Assembly (NCBI GenBank): GCA_016946835.1
Contig: JACVTC010000055.1
Span: 1 to 50,000 of the forward strand
Origin: Neocallimastix lanati (nom. inval.)
Lineage: Eukaryota > Neocallimastigomycota > Neocallimastigomycetes > Neocallimastigales > Neocallimastigaceae
Reading direction: 5' to 3'
Length of the DNA: 50,000 nt
Every line of letters begins with the position of its first letter. Within the stretch, counting starts at the first letter, position 1. Below, one piece after another: positions 34,614 to 50,000 of the stretch. The position numbers were made by a program, and so were the translations under genes. Under the pieces are notes generated by a model, which did not search any database, had not been told where the DNA came from, and was given only the letters and a program-made list of their open reading frames with translations.

Positions 34614-37279
34614 TTAATTATAAATTCCATTAATAGTAGCATTATGTAATTGTTTTCTATTTTGTCTTAAAAGAATTGGGAAGATTGAAGAGTACATCAT
34701 TTCAACAATTTCATTTTTTGCAATATCAAACATACCAATAGTTGGGTAAGTACACATTTCACTATAAATATGTTTTACAGTAGCACCTGAAATATTAACA
34801 GAGGCTGGACCCATACTATCAATAAAGGTTTGATAAAAACTTATATAATATGGCATAATTTCCCTTGGCACTGGCATATTTGGATCATAGGAATAATCAT
34901 CCATAGATGATACTGAAAATGTTTGTAATTGTTGTTGATAATATCCTTCAAAATCATATTGACTAATAAGTTTAGGATTTCCAATTCTTTCTGCTCTCTT
35001 AAATTCTATTTGATAACGATATATCATTTTTTGTAATACTTGATAATTTTCCCAAAATAATACATTTTCAACTGAAAATTCTTTAATAGCAATATTTCTT
35101 AATTCTTCAATTAGTGGTGGTGAGTTTAATACTTTATAGAAGTATTGAATTGAACTTGTTGGCTAATTTTAATAACGAAAAATAAAAAATAAAAAAATAA
35201 AAAATAAAAAATAAATATATATATATATATATTATTATATTTTATTAAAATATTATTTTATTTTTATTTTTATATTATATGTGAAAAAAAAAAATTATTA
35301 TACATTAATTATATATTAATTATTTTTATTATTTACCTCATGGAAATACTTGTTCTTTTCCTTCTTTGAATTGTAACACTTCATAATTGGAAGTATAATT
35401 GAAGCGAAGATCATATACATTGAAATTATACAAAACAATACTCTTCCACCTTTCGTATAATCATAAATAGATACAAATATTCCAAATGGATATGTAATAC
35501 TACTGAATTTATCTTGATTTGATAATATCACATTTTCTAATGGAACTCTAGTTGCTTGGCTCATGCCTTTTAAAGGTCCTCTTATTCTACTATGATTTGC
35601 TGTAACTTCATTACTAACTTGTTGATTAATTAATAAATTTATTAATGTAATTGCGACAATTAAGAATATAGTACTAAGACATTCAAACTATTATAATAAA
35701 TATATTTAATTAATATTATTTTATTATTAGTTTATATTATACATTATATACTTTTTTAATTTTGTTTTTAAGAACTTATAATAATTACCTTTGCACCATA
35801 TTTACTACTATCTTTAACTCTAGAAACAAAAAAAACCATAATTATCATGGCTACTGCCATTACTATACCAAAAATTTGCGCTATACCGTATAATCGTGCC
35901 ATTTTTTTACCCATTTCTGGATCTTTTAATTGTTCTGCGGGCGTTGTTTGAACAAACTCGAAACTTTTTTAAAATTATTTTAGTTCGTTACATAAATATA
36001 AATTTAAATAATAATATAATTACAAATTTTTAATATTAAATTTATTTTTTAGTTTATTAATTTTAATAATAATATAACAAATTTTTAACTAATTTTTAAT
36101 AATCAATATTTTCATACTTACGTGCATAAATCAAAATATTGTCTATGCGTTAATACTGTAATTATTAGTGCTATAATCTAATAAAGAGGAGGAATTAATA
36201 AAAAAAAAATTAAATTATTAAAATTATAATTTGATTTATATAAATTTAAATTTAATATTATGTGAAATCAAATTATAATTTTAATAATTTATATATATAT
36301 TTACAGTCGGAGCTACAATAACAGCAGCAATAATTCTATCTACTTTCTTATAAATCTTTGGTAAATAATAATTTGGTTCTTGAGATCCCATAAATGTTGT
36401 CTCTTTCATTTTTCTTTTCTTATTCAATGCGGTAACTATATAAAATAATTTTATTTAATTCAATTAATTAAATATTTATTTATTAATATAAAATATTATA
36501 TTTATATAATTTTTACCTTTAAATATATTAAATTTGTAAAGTAAAACTATTCTAAGACTTCTACTTAAGAAACTATTATTTTAAATAATTTGTTAGTAAA
36601 TAATTAATTTTTATTAATTAATAAATAAAATGCACATTAAAATACTCACATTGCATTATAAAATGGATTAATAACATCAGATACATACAATGTAACTAAA
36701 TATTTAAAAAAAAAATATATTATTATTATTAATAATAATAAATAAACAAAAAAAAAAAATCAATATTCATTTTTATCATTATATATATATATTTTTAACA
36801 CATTATTATATTAAATGCTTACATCCACATGGTAAAGTGTAAATTTGCACAAGCTATCATTTTAAAATAAATTTTTATATTAGTAAATTATTTAAAATTC
36901 TATTAATTCACAATATAAAAAAAATTATTACCAAAGTCACTAGACCACTGATAAAAGCGAACAAACCATTTATAAAAGTTAACTTGAAATTTCTTTGTTT
37001 TATAATATACCAATTTTTTAATTTCACGAATCTATAATTCAAATATTAAAATTATTAATTTTTATTATATCTTTCATTAATTTAAATTAATACTTATTAT
37101 TTTACATACATGGCCAATGATATTATACCAATTATTAAATAAATTATAAATATCACTAAATAAACATTTTTCATTATTTTTTGGTTTTTAATATGTTTTG
37201 CATTAATATCTTCATAATCACTTGGATTTAAAAATTGATCAAACTCAAGTGGAGTAACTCTTTCAAATAATCCTCCCAT
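34614..37279 (-). CDS. Gene B: 7TM receptor with C-terminal RGS domain
   Basis: Ten exons (hand-spliced): 37279-37110, 37031-36932, 36853-36823, 36695-36650, 36563-36517, 36435-36305, 36177-36122, 35963-35789, 35687-35337, 35162-34614. They sum to 1656 nt, 551 aa, with phases closing exactly. Donors are GTATGT, GTAAGC, GTGAGT and similar. TM1 is VYLVIFIIYLIIGIISLAMYV, helices 2-6 follow (e.g. LTFINGLFAFISGLVTL, IFGIVMAVAMIIMVFFV), and TM7 is GGRVLFCIISMYMIFASIIL. The RGS domain has FSVENVLFWENY, GPASVNISGATV and MFDIAKNEIVEMMYSSIFPILL. A ~45-residue insertion (SQYDFEGYY to DYSYDP) interrupts the RGS domain in both paralogues. The product would sense a signal and bring GTPase-activating function to its own G protein (inference). 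An acceptor-like TTTCCAG 11 nt before the ATG hints at a 5' UTR intron. Confidence 0.88.
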
Positions 37280-39460
37280 CTTTCTTTTTTCTGGAAATAA
37301 TTACATTAATAAAACATATTAATATAAAACATTTAATATATTTATTTCATTTTTTAATTAATTATTTATAATATTTTTTATATTTTTTTAATTAATTATT
37401 TATAATATTAATTTTTTTACATTTTTTTAATTATTTATTGATAATATTAATTTTATTACATTTTATAATTAAATATTTATAATAATTTACTACAATTTAT
37501 AATTATAATATTAAATTATTACCAACCTTTATTTATTTTATCTTACAAAAAAAAATAATAATATAATTTCTGTTATAGTTTATTACTTGATTTGAAAAAT
37601 AATATTTTAATTTACTTTTTTAAAAAATAAAATCTTTAAATTTATTATTTTTTAAAAAATAAATTTTTAATTTATATTATTTTAATACTGTTTCTAATAC
37701 TTATTTTAAATATTTCTTCGTATATAATAATACACTTTAATATTTTAAAAACAATATTATATTATTAAATAATTTTATAACATTTAAATAATTATCAAAA
37801 AAGCTATTAAATTTATATGAATACTCTATTCTTGATAACTATTTAAATCTTTTTTTTTTTTATTGATATCTTTTAAAATGAACTAATTTTGTATTAAATA
37901 TTATAATGTTTAGTTCTTTTTATTATTTACAAATACATATTATATATAACTTTCTATGTAACTCTTTTTATTTGATTTCCTAATTTATAACATATATATA
38001 AATTAGCAATTTATATCCTACTTTTATATATAATAGCTATATAAGCTATTAAATTTAAATATATAGTTTTCTTTAAATATTAAAAAAAAATTATTTAATG
38101 CTCTTGAAAGTGAAATATTTTATTTTATATACTTAAATTTTTACAAAAATAATTTAATTAATAAAATTAAAAAAAATAATAATAATAATAAAAAAAACCA
38201 ATATTCTTTTTTTAATAAATTAAATAGAATAAAAATTTTTATATATTTAATTCTTTAATAAAATATTACAATTAATATATTTATATATCTTAATATATTT
38301 TGGTATATATTATTGAAAATTGTTAATATTAGAAAATATAATATAGAACAAAATTCTAACTCTCTACCAATAAATGAATATTTATTAATTATATATTGTA
38401 ATATACTTTAATATATTGAATAATAAAGTTGGTTCTGGGGACAACTTTATTAATATACTATTTTAATTGAACACTGGTTAGTAATATATTATAATATATT
38501 TTACCTTCGAATAATTTTTTATGAATATAATTAATTAATTTTCTTTTTTTTTTATTTATTTATTTATATTTAATAGAATTTTTTATTAATAAACTAATAA
38601 TATAATTACTAAAATTAGAAATATAAAAATCATTCTGTCATTTATATTATTAATTATGTATGACCATATTATAATAAATAATCATACATTTATGGATTAT
38701 CTTTAAATATTAAAATATTTAATTAAAATTTTTATAATTTTAAGATTTAAACACTAAATAATATTATTTTAAGGTAATATAATAAATAAACTTTAATTGT
38801 TTTTGTACTAATTTAATCATTTAATGATTAATAATATGACCAAAAAAGGTATGTTTCATTTATAAATTAAAAATTTAAAAAAAAATATATATTAAAAAAA
38901 AATTATTAAAAAAATAGAAAATGATAAAATTTATATAAATTTATTTTTAAAAAAAAAGTATTAGTATCATCTTTTCTAACACTTTTTATATTAATAAGCT
39001 TATCCTTTCGAATTATTATAAAATATTAATGGTTATTATTTTTAATAATAATTAAAATTATAATTATAATATTAATTAAAAAGGATAAATAAAGTTTAAT
39101 ATTGAAATAAATATCTAAAATTGGAAATACATAGAAAAAACTATTAATATATTAATATAATTTATTTCTTTTTAATATTTAGTAATAATATATTTTATTT
39201 CTTTTTAATAATCATAATAATATATTTCTTTTTTTTTTTTTTAAAAAAAAAAAAATACATAATAAATTTTATTAAATAAAATATATTTTTAAGAAAGAAC
39301 AAATTTTATAATTTTAAGTTTATATGACAATCCTAAGTAATCAATAATTTTTCAATAAAAAAAAATATTTATATTGGTTAACTTTTTTTATTATTGATAA
39401 TTCTTTTTAATTTATTGAAAAATCATTAGAATTTTGTTTTTTATTTTGGTAAAATAAACA
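37280..39460. other. Intergenic A/T DNA upstream of gene B
   Basis: No gene is seen. The one conspicuous item is a hairpin at 38421-38452 (stem TAATAAAGTTG/CAACTTTATTA, loop GTTCTGGGGA). The region immediately upstream of 37279 should hold gene B's promoter, but no element could be named. Confidence 0.6.
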
Positions 39461-39464
39461 GTAT

Positions 39465-40860
<1,396 letters not shown>

Positions 40861-43372
40861 ATTATGTTTTTATTACCACGACTTCCCTATTTTTATTATA
40901 ATTTTAATTTTTCAATAAATTATAATAAAAATGGAAAGTGATTAACAATGTTATCAATAATATAAATAACATTTAATAAATACTGATAACAAATAATATT
41001 TATGATAGACGACCATAATATATCATTGGTACATGAACATAAATAATATGAATTTTTTTTTTTTATTTTATAACTATTATAAAAATTATAAAAATTATAA
41101 AAATTAAATATCTATTAATTAATAATCTATTTATTATTTATATTTATAAACCAAAATATATATAAATATACAATAAAAACAAAAATGACTAGAAAATTAT
41201 AAAATAAAGTCATAAATTGATATTTTTTTTTCATTACAACACCACATTATAATTTTTTTATAATTAACTATTAAACATTAATAATATTTTTTATTAAATA
41301 TTCTAATTTCATTTATTGAATATTCAAACATTATTAATAATTTTATTAAATATTCTAACATTATTAATATTTTTTTATTAAATATTCTAATTTCATTGAT
41401 CATATTTTTAATATTATTGCTAGTATCATCATTAACTATTGATAGTAATAAATAGTTAAATTATTATCATTAAAAATTATTATATTCAATAAATATTCTG
41501 AAAAATTTCAAAATTTTTTATTTAAAATAGAATTAATATAATATTAATATAATATTAATATAATAGTTTTATATTGATATATAGAATTATTAGTAATTAT
41601 TGAAATATTAAAAATGTATTAACTGGAAACATATTGAAATAAAAATTATTGATATAAAAATGTTCATATATTTTTAATTAATAACAGAGTGGAAAAGAAT
41701 ACAGAATAATTTTAAAATAAAATATATATATATATGTATAATTATTATTATTTAAAATATTATTATTATTAATATATTATTAATATATTATTAATATTAT
41801 TAACATAAAGAACATATTAAATGGTGAAATAATATAATTATATGGAAAATAAAATAAAGTTAAAATTATAAAAAATGCAATAAAAAAAATCTTATAATAA
41901 TTATATAAAAAGATAATTTTAAGATTTTTTTATATATTCCTTTTTTTACACCTTTTAAATATTTTACAAAATTATACTCCTTTTACTCCTTTTACGTTTT
42001 TAACACTTAATATAAAAAAAATGATACTCCAATTATTATTACCTATAATAAAATGCATATAAGCATTAAAAAAGAAAAAAAAAAAAATATTAAATAATAT
42101 TCAAATTTTATTTAAAAAAATTGTAATAAATAAATAGAAAAAATAAATAAATAAATTATTAGAATCAATTATTTATACATATACTAAATCTTTATTTATA
42201 TGAAATAAATTTAATTAGTCCGTCCTGAATAAATTTTTTTAAAAAAAAAAAATTATGAATGTTACCATAATCTTAATAATTAAAATTATTACCAACCATA
42301 ATCTTTACTAAGAAAGTTACCATAAATAAATTTTTTTTTTTTTTTAGTGTATATTTCTGCTTTTGCTAAAAATAGTTCATTAATATTCTTTTTTGATATA
42401 TATGGTTATTTTTAATTTTTTAAAAACTATTTTTGTCTCTTTTTTTTTTTTTTTTTTTGTAAATAAAAATTTAATTAAAATTAAAAAATATTTTACAACA
42501 TTTTAAAAATTAATTTGGAATAGCCAAAGCAATGTACACCAATATATTATCAGAATTACCATTTTTATTTTATTTATATAGATTCATTTATTTATATATA
42601 TAATACATATATGAATTATTTATTTGTTTATGTTTAATTTATTTATTTATTCATTCATTCATATATTTATTCATTTATTTGTTTATTTGTTTATTTGTTT
42701 AATATAAATGTATATAGATATATATTAGTATATGATATAAATTTTGTATATAATTATTTTATTGGATTAATATATATTATATTCATAAAATAAATATTAT
42801 TTATGATTAATATTTAAAAAATATAAAATAATATATGGAAGGTTTATAGTTTAATAATATTAAATATTAATATGAATAAACTTTTACAAAAATTTTATTT
42901 ATATATATAGTAGTGATGAAACAAAAAAAATATTTTACTTTTTTTTTTTTAATCTAAGTATTAAAAATTATTTTTAAAAAATTATTTCATAACAATTATT
43001 TAAATTGTATTTTAAAAGAAAATCACTATTATCTAATGATAAAATTAACAAAAAATATACAAAGACACATTTGAATATCAAAATTATTTCAATAAATTCA
43101 TTTTATGATACTTGTACAATCAAAAAAACCTTTGTTGGTTAAAGATTTTTAATTAATTAATGTTTAAGTAGTAGATAATTATTGTAATTAACTACTATCA
43201 TACTTAAAAGGAAAGCGAGTGGAAATCCTATTGCCTCTCTAATGGTTGTTCCCCGGTCATAAAAAAAATATTATTAAAGACAAATTTCTTTTCTTTTTTA
43301 ATTTAAAAAATCAAATACGTAAAACAGAATTATAAGAGCAATTTTGGAATAAAACGACCATGATGATTCCAA
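40861..43372. other. Intergenic A/T DNA with one GC-richer island
   Basis: No gene is seen. At 43208-43260 a compact GC-richer stretch (AAAGCGAGTGGAAATCC, TTGTTCCCCGGTCAT) follows an imperfect inverted repeat at 43163-43207 (TTAAGTA ... TACTTAA, AGATAATTA/TAATTAACT). It fits no tRNA pattern and gives no long frame. Confidence 0.5.
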
Positions 43373-43377
43373 AAGTA

Positions 43378-43457
43378 TTATTTATTGTTTATTATTTATT
43401 ATTTATTATTTATTATCTATTATTATTTATTATTTATTATTTATTATTTATTATTTA

Positions 43458-43490
<33 letters not shown>

Positions 43491-43674
43491 TATTATTTAT
43501 TATTTATTATTTATTATTTATTATTTATTATTTATTATTTATTTTATTATTTATTATTTATTATTTATTATTTATTATTTATTATTTATTATTTATTATT
43601 TATTATTTATTATTTATTATTTATTATTTATTATTTATTATTTATTATTTATTATTTATTATTAATTATTAATT
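43378..43674 (+). repeat. 7-bp minisatellite (TTATTTA)n
   Basis: About 40 units of a 7-base repeat are broken once by pure ATT (43465-43490) and once by a TTTTA variant near 43540. Reading frames through it (Tyr/Leu/Phe/Ile) are artefacts. Confidence 0.95.
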
Positions 43675-44040
43675 AATTAAATTTTAATTTAATATTAATA
43701 ATAATCCGAATTGATATATTTTTTCTATCTAAATATATGGTCGACATTTTCAAAATTAATAATTATTCTTTATTTGATAAGATCTTAAACATCCATTAGA
43801 CTTTGAATAGAAAATAAGGAATTGAATATAAAGAAATAATTTATACTCTTGAGTTAAAATCAACAATAAAGCATAAATATATTGATATACATAAAACATT
43901 TATTAAATTTCAAATTAATTCAGTAAATTAATAGAAATAATAAATAACTAAAATTCATTAGAAGATATTTAATATTCATAGGAAAAAAAAAATATTTAAA
44001 AAAAAAATAATGACCTTATTTAGACATTTATTTAAATATA

Positions 44041-44075
<35 letters not shown>

Positions 44076-44330
44076 ATTATTATTATAATTATTATTATTA
44101 TTATAATTATTATTATTATTATAATTATTATTATTATTATTATTATTATAATTATTATTATTATTATTATTATAATTATTATTATTATTATTATTATAAT
44201 TATTATTATAATTATTATTATTATTATAATTATTATTATTATTATAATTATTATTATTATTATTATAATTATTGTTATTATTATTATAATAATTATTATT
44301 ATAATTATTATTATTATTATTATTATTATA

Positions 44331-44415
<85 letters not shown>
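44041..44415 (+). repeat. Compound ATT/ATA array, 375 bp
   Basis: ATT runs are repeatedly interrupted by ATA, giving blocks of (ATT)2-6-ATA. The last ~75 bases are pure ATT. Both strands read as poly-Ile, which is a repeat artefact. It ends directly at a gypsy fragment. Confidence 0.95.
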
Positions 44416-44416
<1 letters not shown>

Positions 44417-44424
44417 ATAAGATA

Positions 44425-44615
44425 AAATGGATCTTCGTTTAAGTACTAATGAGGAGAACAACAAGACGTAATAAGAAATAGTTGATGTAGATATAAATAA
44501 GCCATTCAATGTAACCGTATCTCTTCTGACAGAAACTGAGGAACAACAGGATACTAAGGAAACTCACGTTGAAAAGATTCTGAAGTTAATTCCAGATTTG
44601 GTTAAAGATCTACAG
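44425..44615 (+). pseudogene. Small gypsy pol fragment (PR-RT linker)
   Basis: The translation reads MDLRLSTNEENNKT, two stops, then EIVDVDINKPFNVTVSLLTETEEQQDTKETHVEKILKLIPDLVKD. It aligns with element 2 (around 7640-7830: LRLNADDENNET ... VNITVSLITANEES ... ETRVEKIINLIPKVVKD). It is an isolated scrap of about 190 bp between a microsatellite and unrelated DNA. Confidence 0.85.
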
Positions 44616-45309
44616 TTCTACTTTGAAGTATTATTTTTTATTTATATTTAATAAAGTTATTACAATGGATATATTTGTTATGAAATTTCAAAACTTTACC
44701 AATATTTAAAATATTAAAAATGAAAAAAAAAAAAAAAAAAAAAAAAAATTCATTTAACCATTTCAGTACTCAATCAAATGATTAATTTCTCAGTAGATTC
44801 CTTAATCACAATAATCAAATAAAAAATCAGTTTTATGATTAACCAAAAAAAAAAATTAAATAAATAAATTTATAATAATAATAATAATAAAAACTTAATA
44901 ATAAATTTTAAATACTATTTTATAATCAATAATATTAATTGATTGTCATTTTAATAGTTTTAAAATTAGGGTTTGAAATACGTTAATGGATTTATTTATA
45001 CTTGTTGATATATTTTTATATTTTTTAATATTATATTTACTATATTTTTTAATTATGATAATAAATTTTTCACTATAGAAAAAAAAAAATTCTTGTTTTA
45101 TTATTATTTATTATTCATTTATTATTCATATAATATTTTATTTATTATTAATATACTTATTTATTTATTTATTAACATCAGAATATCAGGCAAATAAAAT
45201 TATTATGGTTTTTATTTTGTTTTTTGTTTTGTGTATTGATTTTTTTTTTTTTCTTATTTTTCATTAATAATTATACCATAATATTTTATATTTCAAAAAA
45301 AATAAAAAT

Positions 45310-45342
<33 letters not shown>

Positions 45343-45941
45343 TATTTATTATGATCATCTAATTATAAAAAGAAATTGGTGTTCGATCATCATAGGAAGT
45401 ATTCCTATTATTCATTTATTATTCATATAATATTTATTTATTAATTTATATGGTTTTTGTTTTGCTTTTTGTTGTGTGTATTTGATTTTTTCTTTTTTTT
45501 TTTTTTTATTTTGTTTTGTTTTGTTTTGTCTTTTGTTTTTTATTTTTGTTTGTGATTTTTATTTTATTGTTATAGAATGGTAAATGATTTCATTACATAG
45601 GTTATAAATGTAATGTAATCCAACAAAAAACTTCAATGTTCTTTGAATAAATCTTTCGTGCTTAGAATATATAAATTGTATCGTTAATTCAAATTTTGAT
45701 TTTATGATACAAAAATATTATTTATTTTTATTTAAATATTTGAGATTTATGGCTATGGACGATCCAATAAAAAGCATCAATAATTTTAGTATATTGAAGA
45801 TAATTCCTTTTGTAACGTTGACTATCTTTTTTTTTACTTTTATTTTATTGCAAAATTACTTCAAACTTTAATTTATGGTAGTACAAAATATTATTTATTT
45901 TATTAAGTTTTTTGAGATTTTTGGTTACGTTACCCACGTTT

Positions 45942-45990
<49 letters not shown>

Positions 45991-46344
45991 ATGTACATAA
46001 TAATATTTAATATTTCATTATATTTATTATATTTTTTTATCTTGTAATACATAAAACTAATAACAAAATTAAATACTCTAAACTATAATTAAAATTCCTA
46101 TTTAAACAATTTAAAAGTAATCTTAAAACAAGTATGTATCATAATTTATAGCGAGAAGCAGATTTAAAAATTAATTATTAAGATTTTATTTAATAATAAA
46201 GTAATAACAATTTACAAAATTTATGAAAAATACATGAGTTTATATATTAATTATGGCTTGTGTCAAATACAATGAAGTTTAATACAATAAATTTAAATAA
46301 TGAAATGTAATACAACAAGAATTTAATGAAAAATATATTTTAGA
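44616..46344. repeat. Intergenic DNA with diverged duplications
   Basis: No gene is seen. A ~300-bp-spaced duplication occurs at about 45120-45260 and 45410-45510 (ATTATTCATATAATATTT ... GGTTTTTRTTTTG). A second diverged pair lies at about 45680-45770 and 45850-45930 (both ACAAAATATTATTTATTTTATT-like, then GAGATTTNTGG). T44 lies at 45944-45987. Confidence 0.55.
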
Positions 46345-47190
<846 letters not shown>

Positions 47191-47239
47191 TATATTTTAA
47201 TTTAAATTTAATATATTTCAATTATAAAAATAATATATG

Positions 47240-50000
47240 TCAAAAAGCTTCCATCGTAGAAGTTGCGAAGGTAGTTTGTTTTTGTTTTTTTGTTTTTTTT
47301 TCGAATTCCAACATATTGGATTTTGTCCCATAAGAATAATTTGTTCGGAAGTTAGACATTTTATCTTTTGTATCTCTTCCTTCTAAATTTGAGTCCGTGA
47401 AGGCAGTGCTTTTTTTCTATTCCATTATAAATTATTTTAATAATTTTTTAGTAGTGTTTAGATATTTGAATATGTTTGTTAACCTTTTTCCAGTCAGTGA
47501 TAGTTGGTTCTTCTGCATTTTTTGCGGCCTTTCCTACGGCAAATGAGATATCCGAACGTGTGCATTTAGCCAGATAGATTAATGAGCCCAATGCACTCTT
47601 GTATGTTACTCTATTAAATAGTGTATTGTTTTCATTTTGTATATTTCCAGTATTTAACTTTTTCTTGTGTTAGATATGTTAAATTCTTTTTAAGTATATC
47701 CTCTATAGATCCTTATTGGGATATTGAATAATAAAATCCTTGTTGTTGTACATTGATTTCAAAGATATAATCAATTGGGTTACATTTTGAAATTTTATAT
47801 TTTATTATTAATAATTCCTATGGTTTCTTTTTATGTCGTAATTGTTACCAGTAAATAATCATATCATCAGCATTAAGTCTGATGATATATGATACTTTAC
47901 TGTTCTTTACCTTTTTTAAAATGCACAGTTCGGAAATAAGCTGGGTAAATCCATTTTTTTTTTTTAGGTGTTCTGTGATAGTTTCATTCCATCTTCTACC
48001 GGATAGCTTGAATCCATAGAGGGCTTTATTTAAGTCTCCAATATCTTTTCTTGTAGTTTCTATCACCAGGTAGATTGGTTATAAAAATTTCTTTATCCAG
48101 ACTTGCATTTAGATAGGTGGCCTTTTACATCTAGTTGATAAGTACTTCATTTGTGCTTGGTTACCAAAGCTAAAATTAATTTTTAAGCAATCTATATTTA
48201 AAGTTGGAGAGAACATTAATTCGTAGTAGACACCTCTTATCTGAACGAAACCTCTGGCTACTAGCCTAGCTTTGTATTTTGTAATGTTGTTGTTTCTATC
48301 CCTTTTTTTTTTTTTTGATATTGAAAACCCATTTTGTAGAGATTGGTTTCTTTCCTAGGAGAATGGTTTTTTTCACAAAGGTCATAATATTGTTAGTATA
48401 GAGGTTTTTTTTTTCTAATTCACTGTTAATGACCTCTAGCCATTGTTCTTTATCCTCTCCTTCTGTTGCATCCTTGAATGTAAGTGAAGTATCAAGTTTA
48501 ATATTTGAGATTTCTTTGTGTAAATTTTCAGGATCATGTTCCTTTGTTTCTGCGTTGGTGAGTGGAGATCTTGGTCTCTTCACAGGAAGATAGTTATGAT
48601 GTAATTCATCTGGTCTATATTTTTTTTTTTCAGAATTGTCAAAGTCTGTGTTGATAAAATCGATATTGCTTAGACAATCATGTTTTCTTTTGGTTGATTT
48701 ATTAAAATATATATTGATCATTATTGGGTTTCTTATTTGTTATGTGTATTTCTTCATTAGTTTTTCTTTTAATGGTTGGATTAAGTGAGTTATCTTCATT
48801 TTGTTTTAGGTAGGGATTAATATCAAAAAAATAGAAACTATGGTCTTCTATTGAAGTTGTTTTAGGTAGATACTAAAAATTATTATCTTGAGACAACTTA
48901 AATGAATGGAAGTCATGGATTATATCTTCCATATTATCTTGTAAATCTTTAAAAGATTCTTCATTCATGTTGTCGAAATTACCTTCTTCTGTAATGTTAT
49001 TGGAATAATTATTTGAAGAATTATTTTGATCAATAATTTCTTGATCCTCATTTATACTAGTTTTGTTCAGTGGTTTGATTGTTGTGTGTGTTATTAGTTT
49101 CGTTGTTGTTTTGGGATTTGAAGATAATATTATTAATGTTGATCTTGGAATGAACATCATTTTCGAAAATTGGTAGGTTGTAGTGTTCCAATATCAATGT
49201 TGATGTTATTATCCTTGATTGTGATATTTGCTGGTTGATGTTCTGTCAAAAAAAAAACTGCTTCTCTTACTGAGTGTATGCTGTGATCACAATAATTCAT
49301 GATCATATAACAGTGAGATTCAAAGTTGATTCCTAAGATTATACCTTTCTTCACATTTGATTCAAATCTATTCTTATTTTGGGAGATGTCCTTATAATAT
49401 GCGTCTCATCCAAAAGTTCTAATATATTTCAAATCAACTGTTTTGTTGAAAAATACTTCGTTTGGAATTAAATTGGAAATTCCTTTATAAATATTTATGT
49501 TATATATATAAAATTTGCAAAAGTCACTGAAAAATCTCAGAATTTGACTCATAGTTTACTCCAATGCTACATAGTTTTTGTACATTCTATAATATTATAG
49601 TTTAACTTTTCAGCCATACCATTGTTTTGAGGATGATATGGTGAAGAGTAAATCTTCTTAATTTCATTCTTTTTGAAATAATTATTCTATTCTTTTGTTC
49701 TTGAACTCCTTTCCATTATATTATCAGTTTTATAATATTTAATCTTGTGATGGAATTGTGTTTTAATGAAGTTAAAGAATTGAATAACAAGTCTTGAGAC
49801 TTCAGATTTCTTTTCAATTCGATAGATCCAGGATTTTCTACTATATTCACCTAAGAAAGTGAGAATATAACTTTTGCCAGTAACTGATTTGTTAATAGGT
49901 CCCAATACATCTGAATGAATGATTTTTTTTTTCGAGAATTCTTGATGCCTTTGGAGGGTTTCCATTATGAGATTTTCTCTTTAATTTTGAAATTTTACAG
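47240..50000 (-). pseudogene. Ty1/copia pol, minus strand, decayed
   Basis: Read on the minus strand: integrase core (49965-49687: IIHSDVLGPINKSVTGKSYILTF, YSRKSWIY), then SSPYHPQNNGMAEK in another frame (about 49640-49600), and the integrase tail YIRTFG and KKGIILGINFESHCYMI. A linker follows (49160-48873 and 48721-48420), then RT: EQWLEVINSELEKK, STKWVFNI, YKARLVARGFVQ, FSPTLNIDCLK, LNKALYGFKLSGRRWNETI, LNADDMII and YKSALGSLIYLAKCTRSDISFAVG. RNase H is TDSNLEGRDTKDKMS near 47400. Many stops and frame changes break it. Both RT Asp are kept, but YV before them is NA. The 5' end lies beyond the window and no LTR is recognised at the 3' end. Confidence 0.85.

Noticed and set aside
43208-43260. 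tRNA gene
   Set aside because: No T-loop GGTTCRAAT pattern or acceptor pairing could be drawn around the GC-richer stretch.
43976-44509. Poly-Ile reading frames on both strands
   Set aside because: The compound ATT/ATA array is open on both strands by its composition.

Overview
The window is eukaryotic, extremely AT-rich DNA. It is full of homopolymers, ATT/TTTA microsatellites and LTR-retrotransposon remains, with two intron-rich host genes on the minus strand. This composition, the short AT-rich GT-AG introns and the 7TM-RGS receptors fit a zoosporic, probably anaerobic gut fungus (Neocallimastigomycota). That assignment is an inference from style, not a marker-gene match. No rRNA, tRNA or CRISPR locus was recognised.

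Region by region. 1-3288: 3' part of a Ty3/gypsy element (RT, RNase H, integrase, 3' LTR). 3293-6030: a solo LTR, then a near-perfect giant palindrome (arms about 786 and 785 bp) split at its 5-nt loop by another solo LTR. 6741-11048: a second gypsy element with intact-length PR-RT-RH-IN but almost no gag. 11049-11543: a solo LTR with target duplication. 13280-16717: 5' half of a third gypsy element, with LTR end, primer-binding site, a leader carrying seven ~41-bp tandem repeats, gag with a zinc knuckle, a canonical T TTA AAC slippery site followed by a pseudoknot-capable sequence, and the start of the pol frame. 16720-20320: a gypsy element of a different lineage on the minus strand, decayed. 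20325-20750: a gypsy integrase fragment. 20751-22010: a broken Ty1/copia RT. 22802-25995: host gene A. 26000-34600: repeats, a pure (ATT)~104 array, MITE-like CATTTCG elements and a decayed LINE. 34614-37279: host gene B. 37300-47200: low-complexity intergenic DNA with a small gypsy scrap and another CATTTCG element. 47240-50000: a decayed copia element on the minus strand.

Genes A (12 exons, 513 aa) and B (10 exons, 551 aa) are paralogues. Each encodes seven predicted membrane helices followed by a cytoplasmic RGS domain, so receptor and G-protein regulator are joined in one chain. Their exon boundaries correspond one to one, except for one extra intron near the start of A and one inside the RGS domain of A. 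The gene models were spliced by hand, and all exon phases close without a stop. The other coding sequence belongs to transposons: gag packages RNA, and PR, RT, RNase H and IN process, copy and insert it. Most copies carry stops, frameshifts, deletions or lost catalytic or metal-binding residues.
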